The notes beneath the pieces were generated by a model that saw only the letters and a program-made list of their open reading frames with translations, did not search any database and was not told the DNA's origin. This document shows positions 27,923 to 37,862 of a DNA stretch of 64,000 nucleotides, one piece after another (positions within the stretch are counted from its first letter, which is position 1; every line of letters begins with the position of its first letter). Source of the stretch: Hyphomicrobium_A sp963812795 (GTDB taxonomy: Bacteria; Pseudomonadota; Alphaproteobacteria; Rhizobiales; Hyphomicrobiaceae). The stretch spans positions 1 through 64,000 of the forward strand of contig CAWEWG010000009.1 of the NCBI GenBank assembly GCA_963812795.1, in the 5' to 3' direction. The translations under genes were made by a program, and so were the position numbers.

Positions 27923-28030
27923 ATGCAATCGATCCCGGAGCGCCCCATGCTGACCCTCTTTGACCTAGCCATTGTCGTCATTATCGTCGCCGCCATGCCC
28001 TTCGTTATAGGAGCGGGCCGGCAACCGTGA
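27923..28030 (+). CDS. Candidate small membrane peptide (35 residues)
   Basis: ATG CAA TCG... reads 35 codons to TGA at 28028. From Met9 on, the peptide is a single hydrophobic stretch (LFDLAIVVIIVAAMPFVIG) ending in GRQP. A shorter version starts at ATG 27947. A GAATGAG-like upstream region is a weak ribosome-binding site. No homologue is recognised. It lies in an otherwise gene-free 274-base gap between the ATP12 gene and the next membrane protein. Confidence 0.35.
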   Translation: MQSIPERPMLTLFDLAIVVIIVAAMPFVIGAGRQP

Positions 28031-28120
28031 ACCGTTTCGACCGCTGCGGTAGGCTGCCTGCGGGCGGCAGGGCCTAGTATTGCGACCACGCGCTGCTCAT
28101 CGATTGCAACAGGAGAGCAT

Positions 28121-28468
28121 ATGCAACCTCTGTCCGACTTCGATCTGTTCCTCAATTTCGCAGTGGCCATCGGGATGCCGCTGCTGATCCTGGCCAATTT
28201 GATGAACTGGGGAGCCAACACTCCCTTCAACATCTACCTCTGGCGTGAGCATCCTAATCTGATGCGCGTCGCCCTGGTCGTCCTCGGCCTACTGACGCTC
28301 AACGCGCTCGTCACCCTTGCTGGTCATTATGGGATCATCTCGCAAACCGTCGTCGATTACGCGGTTCCGGTGCTCGGGATACCGTTCCTCATCACCTCCG
28401 TGGCCATAATCTGGCTCTCCATCCGCGCCCTGCTGCAGTACCTGCGGGGCCGCCGGACCTCCACCTAG
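28121..28468 (+). CDS. Hypothetical membrane protein
   Basis: A 115-residue protein with three predicted transmembrane helices (about 12-28, 48-68 and 78-103) and an Arg-rich C-terminus. I do not recognise a named family. It has an AGGAGAG ribosome-binding site five bases before ATG. It stands alone upstream of pccB on the same strand. Confidence 0.75.
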   Translation: MQPLSDFDLFLNFAVAIGMPLLILANLMNWGANTPFNIYLWREHPNLMRVALVVLGLLTLNALVTLAGHYGIISQTVVDYAVPVLGIPFLITSVAIIWLSIRALLQYLRGRRTST

Positions 28469-28597
28469 CTCCGGCACCCCGGCGGCCCCAAAAGCCGCAT
28501 ATCCGCGCGCCTGGCCCGCGTTCTCACGGGCCAAGCCGCATGCTATGAGCCCTCTCGACGGTTTGGCGCCGGCAAGGCGCGTGCGCGAGGGAAGATC

Positions 28598-30130
28598 ATG
28601 AAGGACATCATCGAAGAGCTGGAGAAGCGGCGGGCCGAAGCCCGCCTCGGCGGCGGGCAGACGCGCATCGACGCGCAGCACAAGCGCGGCAAGCTGACCG
28701 CCCGCGAGCGCATCGAGCTTTTGATGGACGAGAACTCCTTCGAGGAGTTCGACACCTTCGTCGAACATACCTGCACCGATTTCGGCATGGAGAAGCAGAA
28801 GACCCCCGGCGACGGTGTCGTCACCGGCTGGGGCACCATCAATGGCCGCGTCGTCTACGTCTTCGCCAAGGACTTCACGGTCATGGGCGGATCGCTGTCG
28901 GGCAGCCATGCCCGCAAGATGACCAAGATCCAGGATATGGCGCTGAAGAACCGCGCGCCGATCATCGGCCTGTTCGACGCCGGTGGCGCCCGCATCCAGG
29001 AGGGCGTCGACGCCCTCGGCGGATACGGCGAGGTGTTCACCCGCAACGTCATGGCCTCCGGGGTCATTCCGCAGATTTCCGTCATCATGGGTCCGTGCGC
29101 CGGCGGTGACGTCTATTCGCCGGCCATGACCGACTTCATCTTCATGGTGAAGGACACGAGCTACATGTTCGTCACCGGCCCGGACGTTGTGAAGACCGTG
29201 ACCAACGAGACCGTCACGGCCGAGGAGCTGGGCGGCGCCAAGGTGCACACGACGAAGTCATCCATCGCCGATGGCGCCTACGACAACGACGTCGAGGCGC
29301 TGCTGCAGATGCGGCGGCTGATGGACTTCCTGCCCTCCAACAACAAGTCGGGCGTGCCGGCCCTGCCGACAGCCGACAGCGCCGATCGCCCCGATTACTC
29401 GCTCGACACCCTGATCCCTGACAATCCGAACAAGCCGTACGACATCAAGGAGCTGATCCTGAAGGTCGTCGACGAGGCAGACTTCCTCGAGATCCAGGAA
29501 GCGTACGCCCGCAACATCGTCACCGGCTTTGCCCGCATGGAAGGTCGCACGATCGGCATCGTCGCCAATCAGCCGATGGTGCTCGCCGGCGTGCTCGACT
29601 CGGACGCCTCGCGCAAGGCGGCCCGCTTCGTGCGCTTCTGCGACTGCTTCGAGATCCCCATCATCACGTTCGTCGACGTGCCGGGCTTCTTGCCGGGCAC
29701 GGCGCAGGAGTACGGCGGCCTCATCAAGCACGGTGCCAAGCTGCTGTTCGCCTTCACCGAGGCGACCGTGCCGAAGATCACCGTCATCACCCGCAAGGCC
29801 TACGGCGGCGCCTACGACGTGATGAGCTCCAAGCACATTCGCGGCGACGTCAACTACGCCTGGCCGACGGCCGAGATCGCCGTGATGGGCGCCAAGGGAG
29901 CGGCGGAAATTCTGTATCGCGCCGACCTCGCCGACCCTGAAAAGATCAAGGCGCGCATCGACGAGTACCAGAAGCGCTTCGCCAATCCGTTCGTCGCTGC
30001 AGAACGCGGTTACATCGACGAGGTGATCTTGCCGCATGGCACGCGCCGCCGCATTTGCCGGGCGCTCAACATGCTGCGCAACAAGACCCTCGAGAACCCC
30101 TGGAAGAAGCACGACAACATCCCGCTATAG
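28598..30130 (+). CDS. pccB: Propionyl-CoA carboxylase beta subunit (carboxyltransferase)
   Basis: Transfers carboxyl from biotin to propionyl-CoA to form methylmalonyl-CoA in cytoplasmic propionate/branched-chain catabolism. At 510 residues it has normal length. The two crotonase-like halves carry FDAGGARIQEGVDALGGYG, GPCAGGDVYSPAMTDF, VDVPGFLPGTAQEYGG and RKAYGGAYDVMSSKH, which favour PccB over AccD. The biotin-carrying subunit is 3.5 kb downstream on the same strand, with four other genes in between. A secreted-protein gene follows after 11 bases. Confidence 0.95.
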   Translation: MKDIIEELEKRRAEARLGGGQTRIDAQHKRGKLTARERIELLMDENSFEEFDTFVEHTCTDFGMEKQKTPGDGVVTGWGTINGRVVYVFAKDFTVMGGSLSGSHARKMTKIQDMALKNRAPIIGLFDAGGARIQEGVDALGGYGEVFTRNVMASGVIPQISVIMGPCAGGDVYSPAMTDFIFMVKDTSYMFVTGPDVVKTVTNETVTAEELGGAKVHTTKSSIADGAYDNDVEALLQMRRLMDFLPSNNKSGVPALPTADSADRPDYSLDTLIPDNPNKPYDIKELILKVVDEADFLEIQEAYARNIVTGFARMEGRTIGIVANQPMVLAGVLDSDASRKAARFVRFCDCFEIPIITFVDVPGFLPGTAQEYGGLIKHGAKLLFAFTEATVPKITVITRKAYGGAYDVMSSKHIRGDVNYAWPTAEIAVMGAKGAAEILYRADLADPEKIKARIDEYQKRFANPFVAAERGYIDEVILPHGTRRRICRALNMLRNKTLENPWKKHDNIPL

Positions 30131-30141
30131 GTTGAACGGCC

Positions 30142-31278
30142 ATGGCCCCGTCCAAGAGCGTTTCGATGCGATTGGACCGGGGCCTGGTTGTCGCTCTGCT
30201 GCTCCTGTTTCCGACGCTGCCGACGCAGGCGGCGGAGGTGGGGCCGGGGAATGCCCCCGTCTGCGAGCTGAAGCTCGAGGGCGCTATCGAGGCGGGGGAC
30301 AGCGAGAAGCTGTCCGCCGCCCTTTCTGCCCTCGGGGCCGCCGGCGGCTTCGACAGCCGTAACGTGAGCTTGTGCCTCAACAGCCTCGGCGGCAACTACG
30401 ACGAAGCGCTGAAGCTGATGACGACGCTCCTCAGCGTCACCAACGTGGCCACCGTCGTTGACGCCGGCGCCGAGTGCTATTCGGCCTGCGCCTTCTTGTT
30501 CCTCGCCGGCAACGCGCAGAGGTCCGAGGACGGGGAACTGGCGCCGAACCGCACGCTCGACGTGCGCGGGACGCTTGGCTTTCATGCGCCCTACCTGCAG
30601 ACGGGCACCGGCACGGACGTGGCCGCGGCGACGATCGAGAACTTTCGGCGCGGCGTCAGCGCGATCGCTAAAATGCTGGAGATCGACCGGCGCGAGCTTA
30701 TCCCGCGCGGCCTCCTCGCCAAGGCTCTGCAAGTGAGATCGAACGAGCTCCTCTACGTTGACACCATCGAAAAGGTCGGCGTCTGGTCGATTAAGTTGAA
30801 GGGATATAAGCCGCCCGCGGCACTCACCTCGAAGATGCTCGATCAGGCGTGCCGTAACAAGGATATGTGGACCAACTTTTCCCACACGGTCTTGGGGCGC
30901 CCTGCCGACGATAGCGAGACGCTGCACGGCCTGCGGCAGTCGGATTTTCCGGAAATCCGCGGGTCGGACGAGCCCATCAAGCTGGCCGGCGGACGCTTTC
31001 GCGAGACGCTCGATCTCTTTGGGCACGAGGCGACCAACGTGTGCATTATCGATGTCTATGCCAACGAGAAGAACGAGCTTTACTTATCGCTGACGATGTT
31101 CCCTGCCGATCAGCAGCAACCAGAGCCCGAGCCATTTGCCGAACAGGTGACGGCGAGGTTGAGCGATCCGCAGAGCCTCGAGGTCATCTCGACGCCGCTC
31201 TGGTACGTTTATGCGCCTGATACCGCCCTCATGAGCCTTGCACGACCCGGTATCGAGGTGCGCCCCTCGGCGCCATAA
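30142..31278 (+). CDS. Secreted ClpP-fold-like protein (COG3904-like)
   Basis: A 378-residue protein with a signal peptide (hydrophobic 14-28, cleavage near TQA-A at 30-31). The mature N-terminal half looks like a ClpP/crotonase-fold serine hydrolase. CLNSLGGNYDEALKL resembles the oxyanion region, AECYSACAFLFLAG puts a candidate nucleophile at Ser114, and FHAPY places His148. The C-terminal 170 residues are unassigned. Probably periplasmic. Catalysis is inferred from pattern only. It starts 11 bases after pccB and may be co-transcribed, though no functional link is evident. Confidence 0.75.
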   Translation: MAPSKSVSMRLDRGLVVALLLLFPTLPTQAAEVGPGNAPVCELKLEGAIEAGDSEKLSAALSALGAAGGFDSRNVSLCLNSLGGNYDEALKLMTTLLSVTNVATVVDAGAECYSACAFLFLAGNAQRSEDGELAPNRTLDVRGTLGFHAPYLQTGTGTDVAAATIENFRRGVSAIAKMLEIDRRELIPRGLLAKALQVRSNELLYVDTIEKVGVWSIKLKGYKPPAALTSKMLDQACRNKDMWTNFSHTVLGRPADDSETLHGLRQSDFPEIRGSDEPIKLAGGRFRETLDLFGHEATNVCIIDVYANEKNELYLSLTMFPADQQQPEPEPFAEQVTARLSDPQSLEVISTPLWYVYAPDTALMSLARPGIEVRPSAP

Positions 31279-31357
31279 TCTCGGTTCCCTGGGCGGGAAG
31301 TCCAATTGTAGAGTTAGGCGCTGAATTCGACTGACGGCGGGGACAAGCGAGGATGCG

Positions 31358-31693
31358 ATGACCCGGATGACCTTGAGCCTAGTTGCTCTCGTGCTCGCTA
31401 GCCCTGCGATGGCCGGCCAAGGCGCGGCGCCACTGTGTTACGAGATCATCGGCTGCGTGCAGGACCGTAACGTCTCGCCACGCGATGCCGAAAAGCTCGG
31501 GTGCGATCAGCTCTACACCGTGCGCAACGGCATTTTCGCTTCGCGCGGGTACTGCTTCAAGACCGGTCGCGGGCAAGACGAATTCGGCAACGAGGGGTGC
31601 ACCTATACCGACCAGGATCAGGTGCCGCTCAACGACTACGAGCGGGCCAACGTGCGCGTCATCCAATCGATCGAGAAGCGTCGCGGCTGTTGA
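31358..31693 (+). CDS. Small secreted Cys-rich protein with YARHG-like domain
   Basis: A 111-residue protein with a clear signal peptide (cleavage after AMAG, residue 20) and six cysteines (27, 33, 49, 66, 81, 111) likely forming disulfides. The segment LGCDQLYTVRNGIFASRGYCFKT (here broken by family variation) followed by FGNEGC resembles the YARHG domain, an extracellular domain of unknown function. An in-frame end in RRGC is typical of the group. Function unknown. Confidence 0.7.
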   Translation: MTRMTLSLVALVLASPAMAGQGAAPLCYEIIGCVQDRNVSPRDAEKLGCDQLYTVRNGIFASRGYCFKTGRGQDEFGNEGCTYTDQDQVPLNDYERANVRVIQSIEKRRGC

Positions 31694-31862
31694 GCAGCAG
31701 CCCTTCCGCGGACGCAGTATCGCCTGCCCGGACCGATCCGGTCCTCACATGAACGGCTGCTGTAACCGTCATTCAGAACGAGTTCAAAGCGCCCACGGCA
31801 TTGTCCGCCTCATCACAACGCCACTCCCCAGGGAGCGGCGCGAACCGAGGAAGAGGTGGACC

Positions 31863-32195
31863 ATGAACAAGATTGCTCTCATCGCTACGACTGCCCTTAT
31901 CGCCACGACTGCTGCGGCTTCCGCTGCCAGCGTCAACGACCGCCAGGACTATCAGGCCAAGCGCATCGAGCAGGGCCGCCAGACCGGCAAGATCACGTGG
32001 ACCGAGGGCCTGAAGCTGCGCGCCGAGCAGAAGCGCATCGCCAACAAGGAAGCCATGTTCAAGTCCGACGGGTACGTGAGCAAGTCGGAGCGCCGTCAGC
32101 TCCGCTACCTGCAGAACGACGCCTCCGAGCACATCTCCGACGAGAAGAGCGACGGTCGTCGCCGGGCATGGTGGCTGCCACGCGTCGGCAAGTAA
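31863..32195 (+). CDS. Small periplasmic protein, basic
   Basis: A 110-residue protein. A signal peptide with Ala-rich core (residues 4-21, cleavage after ASA) is followed by a charged helical region (RQDYQAKRIEQGRQTGKI, LKLRAEQKRIANKEAMFK). The segment RIEQGRQTGKITWTEG and the later SDGYVSKSERRQLRYLQ look like two copies of a helix-loop-helix pattern, as in small proteins common in Hyphomicrobiales. Function unknown. A strong terminator follows at 32227-32253. Confidence 0.75.
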   Translation: MNKIALIATTALIATTAAASAASVNDRQDYQAKRIEQGRQTGKITWTEGLKLRAEQKRIANKEAMFKSDGYVSKSERRQLRYLQNDASEHISDEKSDGRRRAWWLPRVGK

Positions 32196-32226
32196 GCAAG
32201 TCGCCGACTGCCTCCATCTGCATCCT

Positions 32227-32253
32227 GGGCCGCCATTTGGCGGCCCTCTTTTT
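32227..32253 (+). terminator. Intrinsic terminator
   Basis: GGGCCGCC (32227-32234), loop ATTT, GGCGGCCC (32239-32246) followed by TCTTTTT. A perfect 8-bp GC stem plus T-run, 31 bases after the stop of the small periplasmic protein gene. It separates that gene from the next one. Confidence 0.85.
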
Positions 32254-32393
32254 GCCCGCTCGGCACTTGATGCCGGCCAGCCACACCGCTAGGCGCGGCT
32301 TCACCGAATGCATCGCGGCGGCGCACCTGTTAGCCAATTAGTAAGCCCGTTTTCCTAATCTGTCGGCATGTTGCTTTTGCGAGCGGGGCTGAG

Positions 32394-33404
32394 ATGAGCG
32401 CGTTGCAGTCGCTTCCGATTACCGAGATGTTGCAGCGGGGCAGTATCAATAATGTCGATGTGTTGAGGCTGAAAGCGGCGCTCCACACCGACTGCATGAT
32501 CTCGGCGGATGAGGCCGAGGCGCTTTTCACCCTCAACGAGACCTGCGCGTTGTTCGATCAGGCCTGGGCCGACTTCTATGTCGACGCCCTGACCGACTAC
32601 CTCGTCAATCAGGTGGAGCCGGAAGGCTACCTGACGGCCGAGGAGGCCCGGCGCTTCGCCAGCCGCATCGCCCCCGACGGCGTTATTGCGCGCAAGACGG
32701 AGCTCGATCTTCTGGTCAACGTGCTCGACAGATCGCGCTGGTCGCCGGTCGGTCTTTCGCGCCTCGCTTTGCAGCAGGTGAAGCGCGCCGTCGTCGACGG
32801 TGACGGCCCGTTGCGTGAGAACCATCCAGATCAGCCGGGCGCGATCCGCGAGTGCGAGGTCGAACTGGTTCGGCGCATCCTTTACGCCTTCGGCGGTGAG
32901 GGTAGCGTTGCCATCACCCGCCCAGAGGCCGAGATCCTCTTCGACATGAACGACAACATCCGCGACCCACAGGCGAATGCCGCCTGGACCGACCTTTTCG
33001 TCAAGGCGGTGACCAACGTCGTCATGGCCGCTTCCGGCCAGGCTGTGCCGACGCGCGAGGAAGCACTACACCGTGACGCCTGGCTGATGGAGGCCAAGGG
33101 CGAATTGTCGCCGCTGGCGCTGCTCTCGGCCATGGTTTCCTCCAGCATCGATGCCGTCCGCGCCACCTACCAGGAGCAATCCGCCGAGGAGCGCGCCCTT
33201 GCGCGCCTCGAGCAGCAGCGCATCGAGATCATCACCAACGAAGAGATACCGCAGGCCGAGGCGCCCTGGCTGTGCGAGCGGATCGGCCGCGACGGCCGTC
33301 TGACGCCCAATGAGGCGGCCCTCTTCGCCCACCTCAACAAGCAATGCCGCAAGATTCACCCGGATCTGCAGGCCGCGGTCGAGCGTCTTGCGCAGGCTGC
33401 CTAG
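32394..33404 (+). CDS. Hypothetical protein with three internal repeats
   Basis: A 336-residue, mostly helical cytoplasmic protein of unknown function. A motif of the form (I/L)(S/T)xxEAxxLFxxN occurs at about residues 36-48 (ISADEAEALFTLN), 174-186 (ITRPEAEILFDMN) and 303-315 (LTPNEAALFAHLN). In the first two copies it is followed by an AW(A/T)D(F/L) helix and then a second (L/V)T(A/R)EEA motif. It looks like a tandemly duplicated helical domain. No signal peptide or membrane segment. It lies between terminator and pccA. Confidence 0.75.
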   Translation: MSALQSLPITEMLQRGSINNVDVLRLKAALHTDCMISADEAEALFTLNETCALFDQAWADFYVDALTDYLVNQVEPEGYLTAEEARRFASRIAPDGVIARKTELDLLVNVLDRSRWSPVGLSRLALQQVKRAVVDGDGPLRENHPDQPGAIRECEVELVRRILYAFGGEGSVAITRPEAEILFDMNDNIRDPQANAAWTDLFVKAVTNVVMAASGQAVPTREEALHRDAWLMEAKGELSPLALLSAMVSSSIDAVRATYQEQSAEERALARLEQQRIEIITNEEIPQAEAPWLCERIGRDGRLTPNEAALFAHLNKQCRKIHPDLQAAVERLAQAA

Positions 33405-33583
33405 GCCCACTGGGCAGGGCAGATCGGTCATCGACCGCAAGGGCGGTCGGCAGACTGCGACACTGCGCGCTTATTGCCGACCATGACCGGTTTACGACAC
33501 ATCAAGGGCCGTCTAGAACGTCAGCTACGCAATCGGCTGGCGGCCCTGATGCGGGCGCGCCTACCTAGTGGGCACAAGGGTTT

Positions 33584-35589
<2,006 letters not shown>

Positions 35590-35590
<1 letters not shown>

Positions 35591-35979
35591 TGTCAGACCG
35601 CAAGCTTATTTCCTCCGGCTCGCAATTTGAGCAGAAGATCGGTTATTCCCGCGCGGTCGCCGACGGGCGCTGGGTGTTCGTCTCCGGCACCACCGGCTTC
35701 GACTACGCGACGATGACCATCTCCGACGACGTCGTCGAGCAGACCGACCAGTGCTTCAAGAACATCGCCGCGGCCCTCGCCCAGGCCGGCGCCAACCTGG
35801 CGGATGTGGTGCGCGTGCACTATCTGCTGACTCGAAAAGAAGACTTCGAGCCCATCTGGCCGGTGCTGCAGAAGCACTTCGGCGACGTGCGGCCCGCCTG
35901 CACCGTCATGGTCACCGGTCTCGTCGACGACAAGATGCTGATCGAGATCGAGGTCACGGCGCTGAAGGCCGCCGACTGA
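35590..35979 (+). CDS. RidA/YjgF-family protein
   Basis: A 129-residue member of the Rid superfamily, which in RidA hydrolyses reactive enamine/imine intermediates. It has GRWVFVSGTTGFDY, the QTDQCFKNIAAALAQAG helix and the C-terminal LIEIEVTALKA. In canonical RidA an Arg near the end of the RPA(x)T strand binds the substrate carboxylate, and VRPACTVMV matches that position. It is translationally coupled to pccA, so a detoxifying or accessory role with that pathway is possible but unproven. Confidence 0.88.
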
Positions 35980-36005
35980 CCCGCTTCGCCCGGGAGCTTT
36001 AGCTC

Positions 36006-36293
36006 ATGAGCGAGAACATCCGCACGGTTCATCTGCGCATCGAAGGCCGCGTCCAGGGTGTCGGCTACCGCGCCTTCGTCGAGCGGCAGGCGAACGTTCT
36101 TGGGCTTTCGGGCTGGGTACGCAATCGGCGTGACGGGTCGGTGGAAGCCGTGCTGCAGGGGGCGCCCGCCGAAGTCGATGCGATGATCGAACAGTGCCGG
36201 TCAGGGCCGCCGGCCTCGCGCGTCGATCGGGTCGAGGTCGTCGGCGAGGGGGTTGGCGCCTTCGACGGCTTCGATGTGAGGCCAACGGGCTGA
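36006..36293 (+). CDS. acyP: Acylphosphatase
   Basis: A 95-residue enzyme that hydrolyses acyl phosphates. The motif GRVQGVGYRAFVERQA contains the catalytic Arg, and LSGWVRNRRDGSVEAVLQG contains the catalytic Asn. Length is standard. It lies 26 bases after the RidA-family gene and converges on the LysR gene. Confidence 0.93.
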   Translation: MSENIRTVHLRIEGRVQGVGYRAFVERQANVLGLSGWVRNRRDGSVEAVLQGAPAEVDAMIEQCRSGPPASRVDRVEVVGEGVGAFDGFDVRPTG

Positions 36294-36300
36294 GAGCCCC

Positions 36301-37158
36301 TCACGCGTACTTCTTGGCGAGTTGCCGCAAACTATTGAGGATCGGCTCGTAAGCCTCCTCGTTGCGCGCCTCGGGATAAACAACATAGACGGGATAGACG
36401 AACTTGCGCGCGCGCTTGGGCAGTCGCAGTCGGCCGCGCGCGATATAGGAGCCTACGAGCCGCGCGGGGAAATACCCCGAGCCCTCGTTGGTCAGCAGGT
36501 AATCGAGGCCGACCGGCCCGAGGTCGAGATTGAGGCCCGGATTGGTGTATTCCGGATAGGCGGCGGCGTGGTCCTGCTGGAAGTCCGGGCCCCAATCGAT
36601 GAACACGTAGTCCGATGCCGAGCGCCGTTGGCTGGCGGGAACGCTCGTCACCATTACGAACTCCTCATCGAACAGATGCTCGATCATCAGCCCCGGCGGC
36701 TGCGTCGGGCGGTACATGATGGCGAGGTCGAGGGTGCCTTCGATCAGCCGCTGCATGAGCTCGACCGACATCCCGCCGCTCGCCGACACGGCGATATCGG
36801 GGATGTTGGAGCGCAGCCACGATATCCAACGCAGCAGGAAGCCGTCCCAAAACGATATGGGTGCGCCGACCGCCAAATGGTCGCGGTGCTGATCGGAAAG
36901 ACCTACTTCGAGCTGCGCGTGCTGCCAAACGCGCACCAGGGCGAGAGCATGCTTCTGGAACTGTTCCCCGGCCGCGGTTAGCTCCGCCCCTGACTTGGAG
37001 CGCTGGAAGAGCGGGCGTCCGAGAAGGTCTTCGAGGCCTTTGATGCGCGCCGAAACCGTCGACTGCGTGATGTTCATCTTGCGCGCGGCATCGATGAAAC
37101 TACCCGTCTCGGCAACCATCAAGAACGTGCGCGCGAGAGATACGTCCATCGTGCTCAA
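36301..37158 (-). CDS. LysR-family transcriptional regulator
   Basis: A 285-residue regulator. The N-terminal helix-turn-helix (ETGSFIDAARKMNITQSTVSARIKGLE, split here by helix boundary) is followed by LLGRPLFQRSKSGAELT and a periplasmic-binding-like effector domain from about residue 90. The effector is not predictable. Targets are unknown, since no metabolic gene is divergent from it within 160 bases. A 19-bp palindrome and a repeated GAAAATTCCG lie just upstream and may be its autoregulatory site. Confidence 0.9.
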   Translation of the reverse strand: MSTMDVSLARTFLMVAETGSFIDAARKMNITQSTVSARIKGLEDLLGRPLFQRSKSGAELTAAGEQFQKHALALVRVWQHAQLEVGLSDQHRDHLAVGAPISFWDGFLLRWISWLRSNIPDIAVSASGGMSVELMQRLIEGTLDLAIMYRPTQPPGLMIEHLFDEEFVMVTSVPASQRRSASDYVFIDWGPDFQQDHAAAYPEYTNPGLNLDLGPVGLDYLLTNEGSGYFPARLVGSYIARGRLRLPKRARKFVYPVYVVYPEARNEEAYEPILNSLRQLAKKYA

Positions 37159-37187
37159 CGATCGTTGCGAAGGCTCTGAAAATGTAT

Positions 37188-37225
37188 CTATCGAAAATTC
37201 CGATAGTGGTCACCGGAAAATTCCG
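37188..37225. promoter_or_regulatory. Candidate LysR operator
   Basis: CTATCG (37188-37193), seven bases, CGATAG (37201-37206) is a 19-bp palindrome, and GAAAATTCCG occurs twice (37193-37202 and 37216-37225). The palindrome is 30-48 bases upstream of the LysR start on its coding strand. Spacing and symmetry fit LysR-type sites (T-N11-A). Binding is inferred. Confidence 0.45.
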
Positions 37226-37327
37226 TTTGTGGGCGGGGTTGATTCTCACCAGATTGGTGATTGTCCCGACCGAGTCGAATCCGATTCGGCTCTCAACGTT
37301 CGGGTTCACAATGGAAGGACGAAGACC

Positions 37328-37402
37328 ATGAAGGCCAAAGCGAAGAAGCCTGCGAAGAAAGCCGCAGCGAAGAAGCCGGCTGCCAAGAAGAAGAAGAGGT
37401 AG
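37328..37402 (+). CDS. Lys/Ala-rich 24-residue peptide
   Basis: ATG at 37328 behind GGAAGGACGAAG opens 24 codons ending TAG. The peptide consists almost only of Lys, Ala and Pro (KAKKPAKKAAAKKPAAKKK). It resembles the tail of histone H1-like DNA-binding proteins and the tails of L22 and L15 in this window. The strong ribosome-binding site supports translation. Function unknown; nucleic-acid binding is likely from charge alone. Confidence 0.55.
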   Translation: MKAKAKKPAKKAAAKKPAAKKKKR

Positions 37403-37436
37403 TCGATCTCTCTCTGAGAGATCAACAGGAGCTGCC

Positions 37437-37784
37437 GTGGTGTCCAAGATGGTCGTTACGGTATCTCTGAGCGTAGCCCTGATCTGGTCCCCCATCGCGT
37501 ACGCATCGTCGATCAAGAACCGAGACAGCAACGACCACAAGGTCAGCGTCGTCGAGGGAAATGCGACAAACGTCCATATTTTACGGCCGTCTGCGTCACT
37601 CGAAGGGGTTTGTCCAAAGGGCTGCGTCATCCGCCTCAACGACAGTGAAAAGGACGAGTACGAGCTGAAAGGCTCCGAAGTCGTGTCGATTGAGGACGGC
37701 TACCTCTACTACGACGGGCCGCCCGCATCCGCAGTGCCGAAGGCTGGTGATGCGGACCAGCCTTCAGAGCCCAGCGCCAAGTAG
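37437..37784 (+). CDS. Small secreted protein of unknown function
   Basis: A 115-residue protein starting at GTG 37437 behind AGGAG. A signal peptide (VVTVSLSVALIWSPIAYA) is followed by an acidic mature domain with two close cysteines in GVCPKGCVIRL, and a Pro/Ser tail. Probably periplasmic. I do not recognise a named family. A terminator follows at 37813. Confidence 0.7.
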   Translation: MVSKMVVTVSLSVALIWSPIAYASSIKNRDSNDHKVSVVEGNATNVHILRPSASLEGVCPKGCVIRLNDSEKDEYELKGSEVVSIEDGYLYYDGPPASAVPKAGDADQPSEPSAK

Positions 37785-37812
37785 GGGCAGGTATCGAACG
37801 CTACGCTTTTGG

Positions 37813-37848
37813 AAGCCCGGCCCACCTAGGGGGCCGGGCTTTCTCTTT
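37813..37848. terminator. Bidirectional intrinsic terminator
   Basis: AAGCCCGGCCC (37813-37823) pairs perfectly with GGGCCGGGCTT (37831-37841) around a 7-base loop. T-rich TCTCTTT follows on the plus strand and a weaker T-rich stretch on the minus strand. It lies between the convergent secreted-protein gene and lipB and probably serves both. Confidence 0.85.
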
Positions 37849-37862
37849 GGGGGCTGCTTGGC

